64,000 nucleotides of DNA from JAPOUP01 sp965203605 (GTDB taxonomy: Bacteria; Pseudomonadota; Alphaproteobacteria; Rhodobacterales; Rhodobacteraceae). Made by a program: the position numbers and the translations under genes. The notes under the pieces are model-generated. The model ran no database searches and was not told the origin of the DNA. It was given only the letters and a program-made list of their open reading frames with translations. The DNA lies in NCBI GenBank assembly GCA_965203605.1, contig OZ241902.1, positions 2,170,001 through 2,234,000 on the forward strand, in the 5' to 3' direction. This document shows positions 1-10,400 of the stretch, in pieces (position 1 is the stretch's first letter; each line of letters starts with the position of its first letter).

Positions 1-1081
1 ATTCGCCTCCGAGATAAGCTTCAACCTTCTCACAATGCTCCCTGTCTATCAGAGCACCAAGACGGTTTGCGGGATCAAGTGGGTCGCCGGTCTTCCAGTC
101 GCGCAACCTCGCAACGACCCGCTCCATCAATGGTTCGCGGACCTTCCGATGAACGATCAGCCTGGACGTGGCGGAACAGTTCTCGCCCATATTCCAGAAC
201 GCGGCGTTGACGATGTGCTCTGCAACCTGGTCAAGATTTTCGGCATCCTCCATAACCACTGCCGGGTTCTTGCCGCCACACTCCAGAACCACTTTCTTCA
301 GGTTGGAATCCGCCGCATATCGAAGAAATCGTCTACCTGTGTCGGTGGAACCCGTGAAGCTGACCATATCGACACCCACGTGCCTTCCAAGCGCCTCACC
401 GACGGTTGGCCCGTCGCCCGGCAGCACCTGAAGAACTCCACGCGGCAGTCCGGCCGTATGGGCCAGTTCCGCGACCCGAAGGGCCGTCATGCTGGTCTGT
501 TCGGCTGGCTTCACGATCACCGCATTGCCACCCGCCAAAGCCGGTCCAATCTTCCACGCGAGCATCAGAAGCGGGAAATTCCACGGAAGTACGGCCGCCA
601 CAACTCCGATCGGTTCCCGCTCGATCACCGAAAGCGCACCGTCGCCGGAAGGGCTGGTCTGACCATAGATCTTGTCTGCGGCTTCCGCATGCCATTTGAT
701 GGCGGAAACCGCCTCTGGAACATCGATCAGTTCACAGTCCTGGATTGGCTTGCCCGACTCGAGACATTCCATCACCGCAAGTTCACGACGATTGCGCGTC
801 ATAAGCTTGCAAAGGCGAATGAGAACATCCTTGCGACCGGACGGATGCATGTTGGCCCAGTGCCCTTGATCAAATGCTTCGCGCGCCTTGGATACCGCAA
901 TGTCCACGTCGTCCGCACTCGCCGTCGCAATACTGGTCAACGGCTCCCCCGTGGCCGGGTTCAGCGTTGGCATCATGGGCCCACTGCCCTTTCGAAAGCG
1001 TCCATCGGAAAAGGGTGCGGCCGGAAAGCTGAGGCTATCCGCGATCGCGGCATATTCTGCCCGGGTGAGAAGTTCCATCAT
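1..1081 (-). CDS. Aldehyde dehydrogenase, NAD(P)-dependent (3' end beyond window)
   Basis: This gene oxidises an aldehyde to the carboxylate. The reading frame is open from ATG at 1081 to the window edge, about 360 residues of a usual ~490. Visible motifs are PWNFP (about residue 166), cofactor Lys in VIVKPAEQ (about 191), SFTGSTDTGR (about 241), catalytic Glu in LECGGKN (about 267) and nucleophile Cys in GENCSATS (about 302). GAGGG lies just upstream of a double ATG, and 1081 is the better spaced start. It follows the DapA-family gene by 11 nt, so the two are probably co-transcribed. DapA-like lyase plus aldehyde dehydrogenase is the pairing used to make and oxidise alpha-ketoglutarate semialdehyde in hydroxyproline or sugar-acid catabolism. 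That substrate is inference; betaine- or aminobutyraldehyde dehydrogenase is also possible. Confidence 0.93.
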   Translation of the reverse strand, partial: MMELLTRAEYAAIADSLSFPAAPFSDGRFRKGSGPMMPTLNPATGEPLTSIATASADDVDIAVSKAREAFDQGHWANMHPSGRKDVLIRLCKLMTRNRRELAVMECLESGKPIQDCELIDVPEAVSAIKWHAEAADKIYGQTSPSGDGALSVIEREPIGVVAAVLPWNFPLLMLAWKIGPALAGGNAVIVKPAEQTSMTALRVAELAHTAGLPRGVLQVLPGDGPTVGEALGRHVGVDMVSFTGSTDTGRRFLRYAADSNLKKVVLECGGKNPAVVMEDAENLDQVAEHIVNAAFWNMGENCSATSRLIVHRKVREPLMERVVARLRDWKTGDPLDPANRLGALIDREHCEKVEAYLGGE

Positions 1082-1092
1082 CTGGCGGTCCC

Positions 1093-2046
1093 TCAAGTGC
1101 CGGTTCGCGAACGTCGAATATCGGTAACATTCGAATTCATCACCTGCACCGCTGTGACCGCAGCAACCGCCCGATCCATGGTCTGAATGACCTCTTCAAG
1201 TTCGCGCCTCGCATCCTTTGTGAGCGGCTGCATGGGCTTGCGCGGTGGCCCGGCGTCAATTCCACGCATTGTAAGTCCGTGCTTTATGCACTGCACGAAA
1301 GCCCCTCCCTGCTCCAGGACCCGCATCAGCGGAAGCATGGCGGACATGATCGCACGACCCTTTGTGAAATCCCCCTCCAACGCACAGGCCCGATAGAGCG
1401 CGATATGGGCTTCCGGCGCAAAGTTGGAACCAGCGCAGACCCAGCTTCGGGCACCCCAGGCGAAAAACTCCAGCGCCTGGTCGTCCATTCCACAGCTCAA
1501 CGCTATATGTGGATAGTCCCGCGCCAGCATATGAAGCCGGTTCGGGTCGCCAGAGCTTTCCTTTATTGCGCAGAAATTCGGGCTACGGCCCAAGCGGTCA
1601 AGGCACGCCTCATCCATATTGACACTCATACGTCCGGGATAGTTGTAGAGCATGATGGGAAGGTTTGCGGCCCGGTCTATGGTCAGTGCATGCAGGGCGA
1701 TCTCGCGACCGGTGGGATATGTGTACGGCGGCGTGGCGACCAGCAACGCGTCCGCTCCGGCTGCCTTCGCAGCTCTTGCGAACATCACGCTGTCTTCGGT
1801 CCGCATTGCTCCGGTCCCGACTATCATCGGCAACCGCCCGGCAATCAACTCCCGTACGCGGCTCATCAAATCGATGCGCTCGTCGGTTGACTGCGCGTAG
1901 TATTCACCGGTGGTTCCGGCGACGATGATCCCATGCACCCCTGCACCAATCAGAAACTCCACGGTTTCAGCCAAGGAATTCCCGTTCAGCGAGTAGTCAC
2001 TGTTCCAAGGCGTGACCAACGGTGTGTAGATGCCTTCAAACTGCAT
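1093..2046 (-). CDS. Dihydrodipicolinate synthase (DapA)/N-acetylneuraminate lyase family aldolase or deaminase
   Basis: The 317-residue protein is a class I Schiff-base TIM-barrel lyase. It shows the GTTGEYY pyruvate-binding motif (about residues 44-50), the catalytic Tyr in MLYNYPGR (about 136) and the Schiff-base Lys in AIKESSGD (about 162). Length suits the family (290-320), with a tail of about 25 residues after the usual end. ATG at 2046 is preceded by GGGGAAG. The downstream aldehyde dehydrogenase suggests a catabolic role, such as pyrroline-hydroxy-carboxylate deaminase or ketodeoxyglucarate dehydratase, instead of lysine synthesis. The exact substrate cannot be read from sequence. 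Confidence 0.9.
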   Translation of the reverse strand: MQFEGIYTPLVTPWNSDYSLNGNSLAETVEFLIGAGVHGIIVAGTTGEYYAQSTDERIDLMSRVRELIAGRLPMIVGTGAMRTEDSVMFARAAKAAGADALLVATPPYTYPTGREIALHALTIDRAANLPIMLYNYPGRMSVNMDEACLDRLGRSPNFCAIKESSGDPNRLHMLARDYPHIALSCGMDDQALEFFAWGARSWVCAGSNFAPEAHIALYRACALEGDFTKGRAIMSAMLPLMRVLEQGGAFVQCIKHGLTMRGIDAGPPRKPMQPLTKDARRELEEVIQTMDRAVAAVTAVQVMNSNVTDIRRSRTGT

Positions 2047-2356
2047 TTTGACTTCCCCTATCCTGACGGCTCTTTCTTCGGCAGCGAATGCACACGACCC
2101 TCACCACCCAACGTTGCCAGTTTCCCATATCGCGCCTTTCACGACAATTCGCCAACAAATTCCAACACATTGGCTTACTGACAGGTCCGAACCCCTTCAG
2201 ACGCACAGTCAGACCACATGCGCGAATTGTCCGCCACAACCTGTGATCGGTCAATGAAGGGCGGTATCTAGGGGCTCGGCTTCGCGCATAACCAAGGACA
2301 GTGGTTCGTTCCAACTCCATTCAGGGGGCCAATTGCCATGCTCCCTTAGGGTCGCT
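2047..2356. promoter_or_regulatory. Divergent intergenic region between the DapA-family gene and truA
   Basis: This 310-bp gap separates two genes transcribed away from each other, so it should hold both promoters. I see a short CCAA-N4-TTGG dyad near 2160 but no confident -35/-10 pair. No ORF in it looks like a gene. Confidence 0.35.
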
Positions 2357-3127
2357 ATGCCTGTCCGCATGCCTCGCTACGCCCTGAAGATCGAATATGA
2401 TGGCGGACACTTCTCCGGCTGGCAGAAGCAGGATGGCCCGCCGACCGTTCAGGGTGCGGTTGAGGAGGCACTGGGGAAGATCGAGCCGGGCATTCCGGGT
2501 ATTTCAGCAGCCGGGCGGACCGATGCCGGTGTGCATGCCCTCGGGCAGGTCGCACATTGCGACATGTTGAAGGACTGGACACCGTTTCGACTTGCGGCGG
2601 CATTGAACTATCACCTGAAGCCCCTACCCGTCGCGATCATCGACGCTGTGCCTGTACCGGGTGACTTTCACGCCAGGTTTTCCGCGAGGGAAAGGCGATA
2701 CCGTTACCGGATCATCTGCAGAAGGGCACCGCTTGCCCTCGACAGAGGATTCGCCTGGAGAGTCTCCAGGAAATTGGACGCCGCGGCGATGAACGCAGCG
2801 GCGCAACCTCTCGTCGGAAGGCACGACTTCACGACATTTCGCGCCTCTGAGTGTCAGGCATCGTCGCCAGTGAAGACGATCGACGAAATCGCTGTTGCGG
2901 GAACCAATGGCGAGATTCTCATTTCGGTCCGCGCCCGTTCGTTTCTGCACAGCCAGGTTCGCAGCTTTGTCGGTACACTGGAACGTGTCGGCGCTGGAGC
3001 CTGGCCACCAGAACGAGTGTCCCAAGCACTTCTGGCCCGAGACCGTGCAGCCTGCGGCCCCCTGGCACCACCTGACGGTCTCTACCTGACCAGTGTACGC
3101 TATGATCCGGATCCGTTTGGGCAGTAG
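2357..3127 (+). CDS. truA: tRNA pseudouridine(38-40) synthase TruA
   Basis: TruA isomerises uridines 38-40 in the anticodon arm of many tRNAs. The protein of about 256 residues has the conserved start RYALKIEYDGG, the catalytic Asp in AAGRTDAGVHALGQ (about residue 56), FHARFSA and the late HSQVRSFVG motif. Two in-frame ATGs are possible, 2357 (AGGG five bases upstream) and 2369 (MPRYALK, the more usual family N-terminus). I chose 2357 because of its ribosome-binding site. It is a stand-alone housekeeping gene, intact over its whole length. Confidence 0.95.
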   Translation: MPVRMPRYALKIEYDGGHFSGWQKQDGPPTVQGAVEEALGKIEPGIPGISAAGRTDAGVHALGQVAHCDMLKDWTPFRLAAALNYHLKPLPVAIIDAVPVPGDFHARFSARERRYRYRIICRRAPLALDRGFAWRVSRKLDAAAMNAAAQPLVGRHDFTTFRASECQASSPVKTIDEIAVAGTNGEILISVRARSFLHSQVRSFVGTLERVGAGAWPPERVSQALLARDRAACGPLAPPDGLYLTSVRYDPDPFGQ

Positions 3128-3874
3128 ACGAAATCTTCCAGAAGGCGACTCATGTCACAGAAATCTGCGCCGACTCGGCGCATCAACGCCTGTTGTGTCA
3201 TCATCTGACGTATCGCCACCACCAGATCGGCTCGCGTGACCGACTCTCGCTCGGCCTCGGCAAACGTCTTCAGATCAAGATCTGAGGAACTATACTATAC
3301 GAGCCAAGCGCAGGACGTTCAGGTCAGCCTTTCCTCGCGGTTGCAGGCTTTCGGGATACGGACCGACGGGTTCGGGGCGGCGTGGCACCGGAGGGGACCG
3401 CACGGGCAACCTGTTCAGGCGTCGCGTCGAACCTGGGCATGAACTTCAGAGGGCGATCGAGGAGCATTCCCTTTAGGGCTCTGAAACTCCGTCATGCTTC
3501 AAAGACCTCATCGAACAATCTTGGAAATTTCTTCTTATGTTCCTCGGAAATATAAATTCAGCAAAAAAACTTGTCAAGATCCTCCGAAAGGTCTGCACCG
3601 TTTGCAAGAATCGTCGAAGTCGCTCTTTCGAATATCGAACCCACAAACTTACCTCTTCTCAAGTTCCAACACAAGTATCGCAAGTATCTTGCCTTCTAGC
3701 CCAGGATTACCCGTCCATAACTATTCAGTCTTCCTTCTCCCGGAAGCGGCCATCTTGCCGATACTCCTTTTGCAGGCGTCCAGAAGGGTTGAGCGTAATG
3801 TTTCCTCACTCCAAAGTCTTCAACCAGTAGAGACATTAACTCTTTACATTCGGCGTCATAAGACTTGGATCAAC
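3128..3874. other. Non-coding or decayed stretch after truA
   Basis: No intact gene is visible. On the minus strand 3106-3300 there is a short open frame lacking a start (TFAEAERESV...LLEDFVY) that could be the tail of a lost gene. The rest is comparatively A+T-rich and has no recognisable product. The last part borders the displaced 3' end of the aspartyl-protease gene. Confidence 0.35.
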
Positions 3875-4052
3875 TCATTGCGGTTCCCTCTCTTCTGGAT
3901 GGCATGAAAGCGAGACAGAGCCGGAGTCCCCTTGATAGGCCATTGTCATATGATGCAGAAAAGTTCGTCCCAGAAGCGCACTATGTGGTTGCCCTCCTGC
4001 ATGAAGGTGAACCCCACAAAACGCCCCGAATAGGGATAATTGCAAATCGGGG

Positions 4053-5555
4053 GAGCCTCTTGCAGAATTCCCCGATCAAGCGGTTTTTTCGGAAACGGGC
4101 GCTTTTTTCTGATCGGGGGCCTGGATATGGAGCCGTCCCTCTGGTATGAAGCAGGTGCGAAAGCCACAACATGCAGGGAGACGGCTCCATGTCCCTACGA
4201 TCATCCATATCAGATGCCTGGCAGCGGTTTCAAGGGGAACTTTTCCCGTCCCTCGCCGGGGAGGTCGGCCCGCTGGGCGTGAGGCACGGCAGGTTCATCG
4301 CCGTCCTGGACCTGGTGGAGGTGGAGAGGCACGTCCACTACAGCCACCGGGGCGTCGGCAACCCTCCCGCCGACCGCAGGGCGCTGGCTCGGGCCTTCGT
4401 CGCCAAGGCGGTGTGGGACATGCCGACCACGACGGTGCTGATCGACAGGCTGCGATACGACCCGACGCTGCGCAGGCTGTGCGGCTGGTCCCGCGTGTCG
4501 GAGGTGCCCAGTGAATCGACCTTCTCCAGGGCCTTCGCCTGGTTCGCGGAGACCCGGCTGCCGGAGCGGATGCACGAGGCGCTGGTCCGCGCCGCGTATG
4601 CCGGCTCGGTCGTCGGCCACATATCGCGGGACTCGACGGCGATCGTCGGGCGGGAGAGGCCGGCGCCGAAGCCGAAGCCGCAGGAGCGGCCGAAGCGAAA
4701 GCGCGGACGCCCGAAAAAGGGGGAGGAGGTCCCGAGGGAGCCGACCCGGCTGGAGCGGCAGCTGCGGGACGGGATGACGGCGGAGGGGATGGCCGACGGG
4801 CTGCCGAAAGCCTGCGACACCGGGACGAAACGCAACGCGAAGGGATACAGGGAGAGCTGGCGGGGGTACAAGCTCCATATCGACGCCGCCGACGGTGACG
4901 TCCCCATCAGCTGCATCCTGACCTCGGCGTCGCTGCACGACAGCCAGGCCGCCATACCGCTGTCGAAGATGACGGCGCTGCGGGTGGACCACTGTTACGA
5001 GCTCATGGACGCGGCCTACGACTCGCTGGAGATCGGGTTCCACGCCTGCCTCATGGGGCGTGTGGCGATCACCGACACCAACCCCCGCCGCGACGCGGCG
5101 CTGAAGGAGCGCCTCAGGAAAGAGGCTCTGGCGCAGCGGAAAGCGGGCCACATCCGCCATGACCGCGTCCGCTACCGGCAGCGCTCCAGCGTGGAGCGCG
5201 TGAACTCCGCCCTGAAGGACTCCTACGGCGCCCGGCATGTCCGTGTCCGTGGGCACGCCAAGGTGGCCTGCCACCTGTTCTTCGGCGTGCTGGCCCTGAC
5301 GGTGGAGCAGCTGATGCGGCTCACCATCTGACACCACTGGTTCTGGCAGATCCGTCCGCCGCGGACGCCGCCCCGGAGGGGACGGCACGGCCAGCCATGC
5401 GCGGACGGCGCCCGATGGGCCACAAGCTGCGGCATTCCGCCACACTTTGGCTCGTGCAGACGCCCCGGGCACCCGCCGGATCCGGTGTCACGACCCTGGC
5501 GGAACCGAAAGGCTGGCCGCGGCCGCCCGAACCGCGATAATTGTGCAAGAGGCTC
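4053..5555 (+). mobile_element. IS copy A, 1503 bp, IS4/IS5-superfamily DDE element, intact
   Basis: The ends are imperfect inverted repeats beginning GAGCCTCTTGCA (left) and its complement ending TGCAAGAGGCTC (right). A 4-bp direct repeat GGGG flanks it (4049-4052 and 5556-5559), a clear target-site duplication. It carries one transposase gene. Two more copies of the same element lie at 28818-30322 and 43492-44993. Family assignment (IS5 or IS1182 type) is by domain layout and the 4-bp duplication only. Confidence 0.93.
4189..5331 (+). CDS. Transposase of IS copy A (DDE, DUF772-type N-terminus)
   Basis: The 380-residue transposase cuts and joins the element ends. The N-terminal half resembles the transposase DUF772 domain (VPSESTFSRAFAWF). 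The catalytic core shows Asp in HISRDSTAI, a central Asp in YELMDAAYDS and the late Glu in SSVERVNSALKDSYG. A Lys/Arg/Pro-rich linker (PKRKRGRPKKG) separates the first Asp from the rest. ATG at 4189 is preferred because MSLRSS is conserved in all three copies and GGGAGA lies upstream; an in-frame ATG at 4171 exists only in copies A and C. The gene is full length, so the copy may be active. Confidence 0.93.
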   Translation: MSLRSSISDAWQRFQGELFPSLAGEVGPLGVRHGRFIAVLDLVEVERHVHYSHRGVGNPPADRRALARAFVAKAVWDMPTTTVLIDRLRYDPTLRRLCGWSRVSEVPSESTFSRAFAWFAETRLPERMHEALVRAAYAGSVVGHISRDSTAIVGRERPAPKPKPQERPKRKRGRPKKGEEVPREPTRLERQLRDGMTAEGMADGLPKACDTGTKRNAKGYRESWRGYKLHIDAADGDVPISCILTSASLHDSQAAIPLSKMTALRVDHCYELMDAAYDSLEIGFHACLMGRVAITDTNPRRDAALKERLRKEALAQRKAGHIRHDRVRYRQRSSVERVNSALKDSYGARHVRVRGHAKVACHLFFGVLALTVEQLMRLTI

Positions 5556-5832
5556 GGGGATATAGATTTGTGCCAAATGCACATTTACTTTGACTTGCCC
5601 GTGCGCCCCCGAAACAGCTGCTTCATTGACAACAGGCAGTCCCGACGTAGCGGCGACAGTGGAATCAATGCAGCTTTCCGATGCCTCCGTGTCTATCAAG
5701 GCAGCGTACTCGTTGGCGGGCAAGTTAGGCTTGCCGTCGTTTTCTGAACGGTAATTGGGGTCAAAACCGATCAGAACTTTCAGGGTTGGGCCAAACTGGA
5801 TCAAATATCCGGGCTGATTGGGGAACCCACAT

Positions 5833-6087
5833 TCAACCTGGAGCATGCCCGACCACGGGATGATAAAGTACAGATGCTGGGAGTGTAATCGGGGCGGCAC
5901 CTACTGTCCGAATGAGATAGGGGCCTGAGCCGAACCGCCCGACCGCAGCCTCCGCAGCCGACTCGAAGGAATCATAGACCCCGGCCAGCTGCTTGCTGTG
6001 AACGACCACCCACTTTCCAAGGTGATTGATTTCAAGGTTGCGTTGCATGCCTTCATAGGCATAGATTTCTTCAGTTAGAGTTGACAT
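5833..6087 (-). CDS. Small protein of unknown function, partner of the aspartyl protease
   Basis: This 84-residue soluble protein has a central HLGKWVVVHSKQLAGVYDSF segment and RFGSGPYLIR. It resembles DUF5678-type small proteins, which I recall lying just upstream of retropepsin-like protease genes in Alphaproteobacteria. Its end overlaps the protease start by 14 nt, which supports a two-gene unit. It is intact, although its partner is interrupted. No biochemical role is known to me. Confidence 0.7.
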   Translation of the reverse strand: MSTLTEEIYAYEGMQRNLEINHLGKWVVVHSKQLAGVYDSFESAAEAAVGRFGSGPYLIRTVGAAPITLPASVLYHPVVGHAPG

Positions 6088-7404
6088 GGCTACCTTCCTT
6101 TGAACTTGTGGGCGCTGTACCTAAATCAGCCCATAAATTCCTGGTAGCCAAGCCGGTTGCCAAACATGATGCGGGCTATCCGCCCTTCGCCATTTCCTCC
6201 AACCGTCAATCGGCTTCTCTTGCGAGAGTCGAGCGATTTATTCGGCGATTGTCAAGTGATCTTGACTAAGCTGGCGTATGGTCTCCCCACTTCCATTCCG
6301 AAATGCAACGCAGGCAACTTTCGGAGCCGGAGCACAACCCAGACAGAGGAAATGGTTTGGACGCAGGAGTCAGGGATCCAGGACTTCGCCCACCGCCCTT
6401 CACATGCACAAGACGCTCTGGCTCCACCCTGCCCGGAACTGAGGGAATATTTCATCAATCCCAGCTATATTCAGAATTTGTGCGCGACAACCCCAGCCAT
6501 TTGATCTTTCATCTCAGCGATTAGCACCGTCTGCACGGCAGGCTTGAGGAATAGCCCGATCAGTCCGATCGCATGCACCTAATGAACCCACGACTTCCGA
6601 CGTCGTTGACAGGCTGATCCCTGCAGACCATGTTCAGCCAATGGAGTTTCTGCCCATGCACGACGCTGACAACGGAGACTGATTATGGTTAAAGCGCCAG
6701 TTCTACCCCCAACACGGGCGACAATCTTAACTCCGTTAAGAGAAGCATCCGTTTCCGAGGAAAGGCGCTTGATCCAGGAGTTTTGCAAGAGGCGCAGCTA
6801 ACGACGAGATTGGGCAATGATTTCAGCTTGATCTCTTCACATTTACTGCAGGATCAGCGTAAAGTTCTCAAGGACTTTACGCTATGGACCTGCTCTGCTG
6901 CGGCAAACAGGTCAAGCAGGGCAGAGAAATGTTCGGGAACTCACGACGCATACATACGTCGTTGCCCAGTATGCTCCGGCGGTCCACAGCTTCAGCACGG
7001 CTGCTAGCCGACATGGCAGCGCTGACGCTGAACCAGGTCACGGTGCCGCGCAGCCTGCATCATGCCCTTCGGCCGCTGGCGCAGCCGACGGAACCGCAGG
7101 TCTGGGCCCTCCTACTTCTCAAGATCGACCCCGCTAGGGATGTTGCCATGTAAGTGAAAAGCTGTATCCGCTGGAACTGGCCTCTGGTTCCTTGATACAC
7201 AGAGGATCCTCTTCTGACACCCATATGAAGTTCTGTCTAGATCAAATGCCGGCCTCGGTGATAACGAGCCTCTAGAACCAAATTCCTCGCCGTTGCAACA
7301 CGTTTGGACGCCGCCCTCTCGGCAGTATTTGCAATCCCAATAGTCGTGGTAGCACTTTGCAAGCGGGCCTTATTCCCTCGTGATTCATAGTAGGTCAGGC
7401 ACGA
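6088..7404. other. 1.3-kb gene-poor region between the protease pair and druE
   Basis: No reading frame here looks like a real protein; the open frames are short and unrelated to known domains. Near 6783 the string TTTTGCAAGAGGC resembles the right end of the 1.5-kb IS, possibly a chance match or a decayed end. The region probably contains old mobile-element debris at the downstream border of the Druantia locus. I see no terminator with a T-run after druE. Confidence 0.4.
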
Positions 7405-10400
7405 CTAAAACTGTTCCATGAAGACACTGCACTCTTTCGAACGAGACATGAGATTGTCGATTCCGGCGGTCACATCCCATCTTATGTTGATTCTTTCGCC
7501 GTCATCGACGGTCTCGATGGTCACCACACGATCATGAAAATGCCGATCACGTCCGAAGCGATGGTGGAGCTCGGGCGTAGCCGTGATCCCGGCAGATCGC
7601 AGTTCAGATCGGATAGCGCTTGATTGGGCTTGCGGCGTATCCGGCTCACCATGAGCGGGATTCCACACAATCTTGAGTATTTCGATGTCGACGCCCGACG
7701 CGCTGGTCGCTGCAACGAAGCTCGCGAGTCGTCGGCGGTTGTGCGGTCGAACACCACACCAAGGATCCTCGATTTCGAGTGCAACGCGGCGCCCAGCGAC
7801 ATCCTTATACAGAGGTGCAAGTACACGCGGAGTTCCCGGTCGGAAGCGAAGAACGCGTAAGCGTTCGGTTAGGCCCACCAGAGGACCCGGCAGCGTCCGG
7901 ATGCTATCCTGAACAGGGGCGAGCCAGCTGTCGCCTGCAGAACACGAAAAGAGGTGGCTTACTCCGATCAATGGACCGGCAAGCGCACCAGCCGCTTCTC
8001 GCTCCGCGTAGAACTCATCTACGACAACCCCTGACCCACATCCTTTCAGAATGGATAGGCGAGGCGCATTCGCCAAGGCTGAGCTATCAGCAATTGTGCC
8101 GAAGCGCAGTTGACCGGATCGCTCGTAGGGCACCAATGTATAGGAAATCTCGCGGTCGAGTCCTGTTGGTGTGCCAACTTCAACCGCTCTCGGAGGAAGC
8201 AGGAAGAGGGCATGACGGTTCGGTGCTTCATCAAGCCAGTTTCTCAGTGCCCGAGCGCTTGTGAGGGCTTCTTGCTTATCTTCTGCACCCCATAGACCCG
8301 GTGATGACACGGCGACAAGCGTGGCCCCACTGAGACGCACCCGCAGTGTCGCCGCCGAAGTCTGCGCTGTTGGGATGGCCGCTTTGGGGACGTGTGACGG
8401 TCGTGGCGACGATTCTGCAAGTAGCCTCCGCAACCAGCGGAGCACAGGAAGTCGATCAAACCGGTCCCAATGGGCCTGGTTGGAATAGTCATTCAGACAG
8501 CGCGAGCAGCTTGTCTCGCAATCCAATCCACGCGAGCAATCGAGGTTCGCGATAGCCTGTCCGAGCAGCACACGAGCCGAGAAACGCGACTCCGAGAGCA
8601 ATCGACGGCAGTAGCCAGCGCCGCCGGGCACAGAATCTGATAGGATTACTAGAGGCACCGCACCTAGCAGCTCCACGGTTGAACGCAAATCTCTAGGATC
8701 CGTTTCAAGGATATCAGCCGCTGCAAGCCGCAATGCCTCTGCCAGCGTTCTCAGGAAACCATCCCGTACTGCCTGCCGTTCTGACTTGCTTTTGTGATCA
8801 GAGAACTCGGGGACCGGTAAGTCAAGCCGGATACCGCGAAGGTCCGTCTCGAACACGTGCGCCAAGTCTACCGGCCATTTGAGGGATTCGACGCGACAAC
8901 GGTCGCCGGTACGCGGGTCCTGATGCTGAGTCGGGATCGGGATCCCTCTAAGTGACTCCTGTGGTGCCGGTTTGGCATGCTCACAGAACGGACACCAAAG
9001 ATAGCCCGCACCCAGCGGCCCGCGGTTCAGGACAAGCATGCGTCCGGGCTGACTTCCCTCCGGTGCGATGGCAGCTGCGAAGAAATGCGTGACCCTTGCG
9101 AGATCGGAGGGCCGGAAGTCCTCGGGCCGGGCTCGCGTGAGAAGGCGCGCTTCGTCGACGGGCCGAACACGCAAACGTGTTGCACCTGGGTCTCTGCCCT
9201 GACGATCGGCATATGATGTCAAGAAGCCAACTGGTTCAACGAACGCACGACGCGGGCCACTGGCATGGGCTTCACATTGAGGGCAGTTCTCTCCGAAATC
9301 ATCGCGGTCGTGATGTGTTTCTGCGTGCTGGCACATCGGACAGATGCGGTGGAAACCACGCTCCATCCAAACTTCGCCTGTGCCGACTGTTGCTCTACGT
9401 GTGATACCGGCTGATGTCCAAATTCGGCCGCCAGCCACGACTTCGGCACCTGGGGCATACTCAGCGATCGCCAATGCGGCATCTCGATGAAGCTGTAACG
9501 CCCGGTCATCCGAGGAAGTGCGGGCGTCACGCTCGGTGATGATCTCCAGATGTATTGAGTGAACCGGGAAGCTGTAGGTTGGAATCACAGCCGCACGCGA
9601 CAGGGTCTCAACCAGGAAGCGATCAAGAAATCGACGCATATCGTCCAACCGGCCCTTCATTCGACCGGCAGCTCGTGCGCGCGCCAGCTCCTTTGTCTCG
9701 GGGTTGTCGAGTGCGGCTCGGGCAGTCTCGTAGGCGCCGTTCAGGTCTCGCCAGCGGCCACAAGTAGCTTTGGTCCAACGTTCGATTTCTGCACGAGTGT
9801 GCTCGGTCAGTTCTCCAGCAGTTAGACCGACATGATCAAGTCTTGTCGAGAGAGTGGCCGCCATGTCCTCAGCAACCGCACGTGCGGCAATTCCAGCGTC
9901 CGAAGCGAGCCATGCGGACAGGTCCTCCAGCAAGGCGGCCTCAGACGTCTCACCCAATTCCTCTCCCAGAACATCGCGCAGACGCGGCGCACCAGTTCGC
10001 TCGTGGCCTTTAAGACGATGATCAATCCAACCTGCAAGCAGGCAAGAGACCTGATGTCGCCGGAAGAAGCTGGGGTTGTCCAACGTCAAATATGGGGTCG
10101 GTGGCAACGCCTCAAGGTAGCCACTCAGATCATTGAACTGTGCCTGATCATACCTGCCGGACCTAGCCATCATCAACGCAACGGGAGCCGCCTGAGCGCG
10201 GCGACCAGCGCGACCTGCACGCTGCTGATAGTTCGCAATACCCGGAGGGACGTTCCGGCAGAAAACCGCTTCCAATTCTCCCAGATCGACACCCATTTCC
10301 ATTGTCGTGGTGCAACTGAGCAGATTGATTTCCCCCTGCCGGAATCGCTCTTCGAACTCGGAGCGCTCCGTGGAGGAAATGGCGGCTGTGTGCTCCCGGG

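Larger units (their letters stand above)
3875..5846 (-). pseudogene. Retropepsin-like aspartyl protease gene, split by IS copy A
   Basis: The 5' part reads 5846 down to 5556 and the 3' part 4052 down to 3875. Removing the IS and one GGGG duplication restores one frame across the junction (IYIP then DLQLSLFG) to a TGA at 3875. The rejoined product of about 155 residues has the layout of small bacterial aspartyl proteases: LID-T-x-A-S, then VSGAHG, a VNVHLAQI strand and the late motif SALLGRTFL. The active-site triplet reads DTE where DTG is expected, so the protein may already have been inactive before insertion. ATG at 5846 overlaps the upstream partner gene by 14 nt, suggesting translational coupling. 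An IS-encoded frame now replaces the last 60 residues. Confidence 0.8.

Noticed and set aside
4210..5472. 420-codon open frame opposite IS copy A (and equivalents opposite copies B and C)
   Set aside because: High G+C antisense shadow of the transposase; the product is Arg/Pro/Val-rich without motifs and the sense protein is clearly conserved.
6783..6800. Possible isolated IS end (TTTTGCAAGAGGC)
   Set aside because: Only 11 to 12 bases match the right end, with no partner end or duplication; likely chance.
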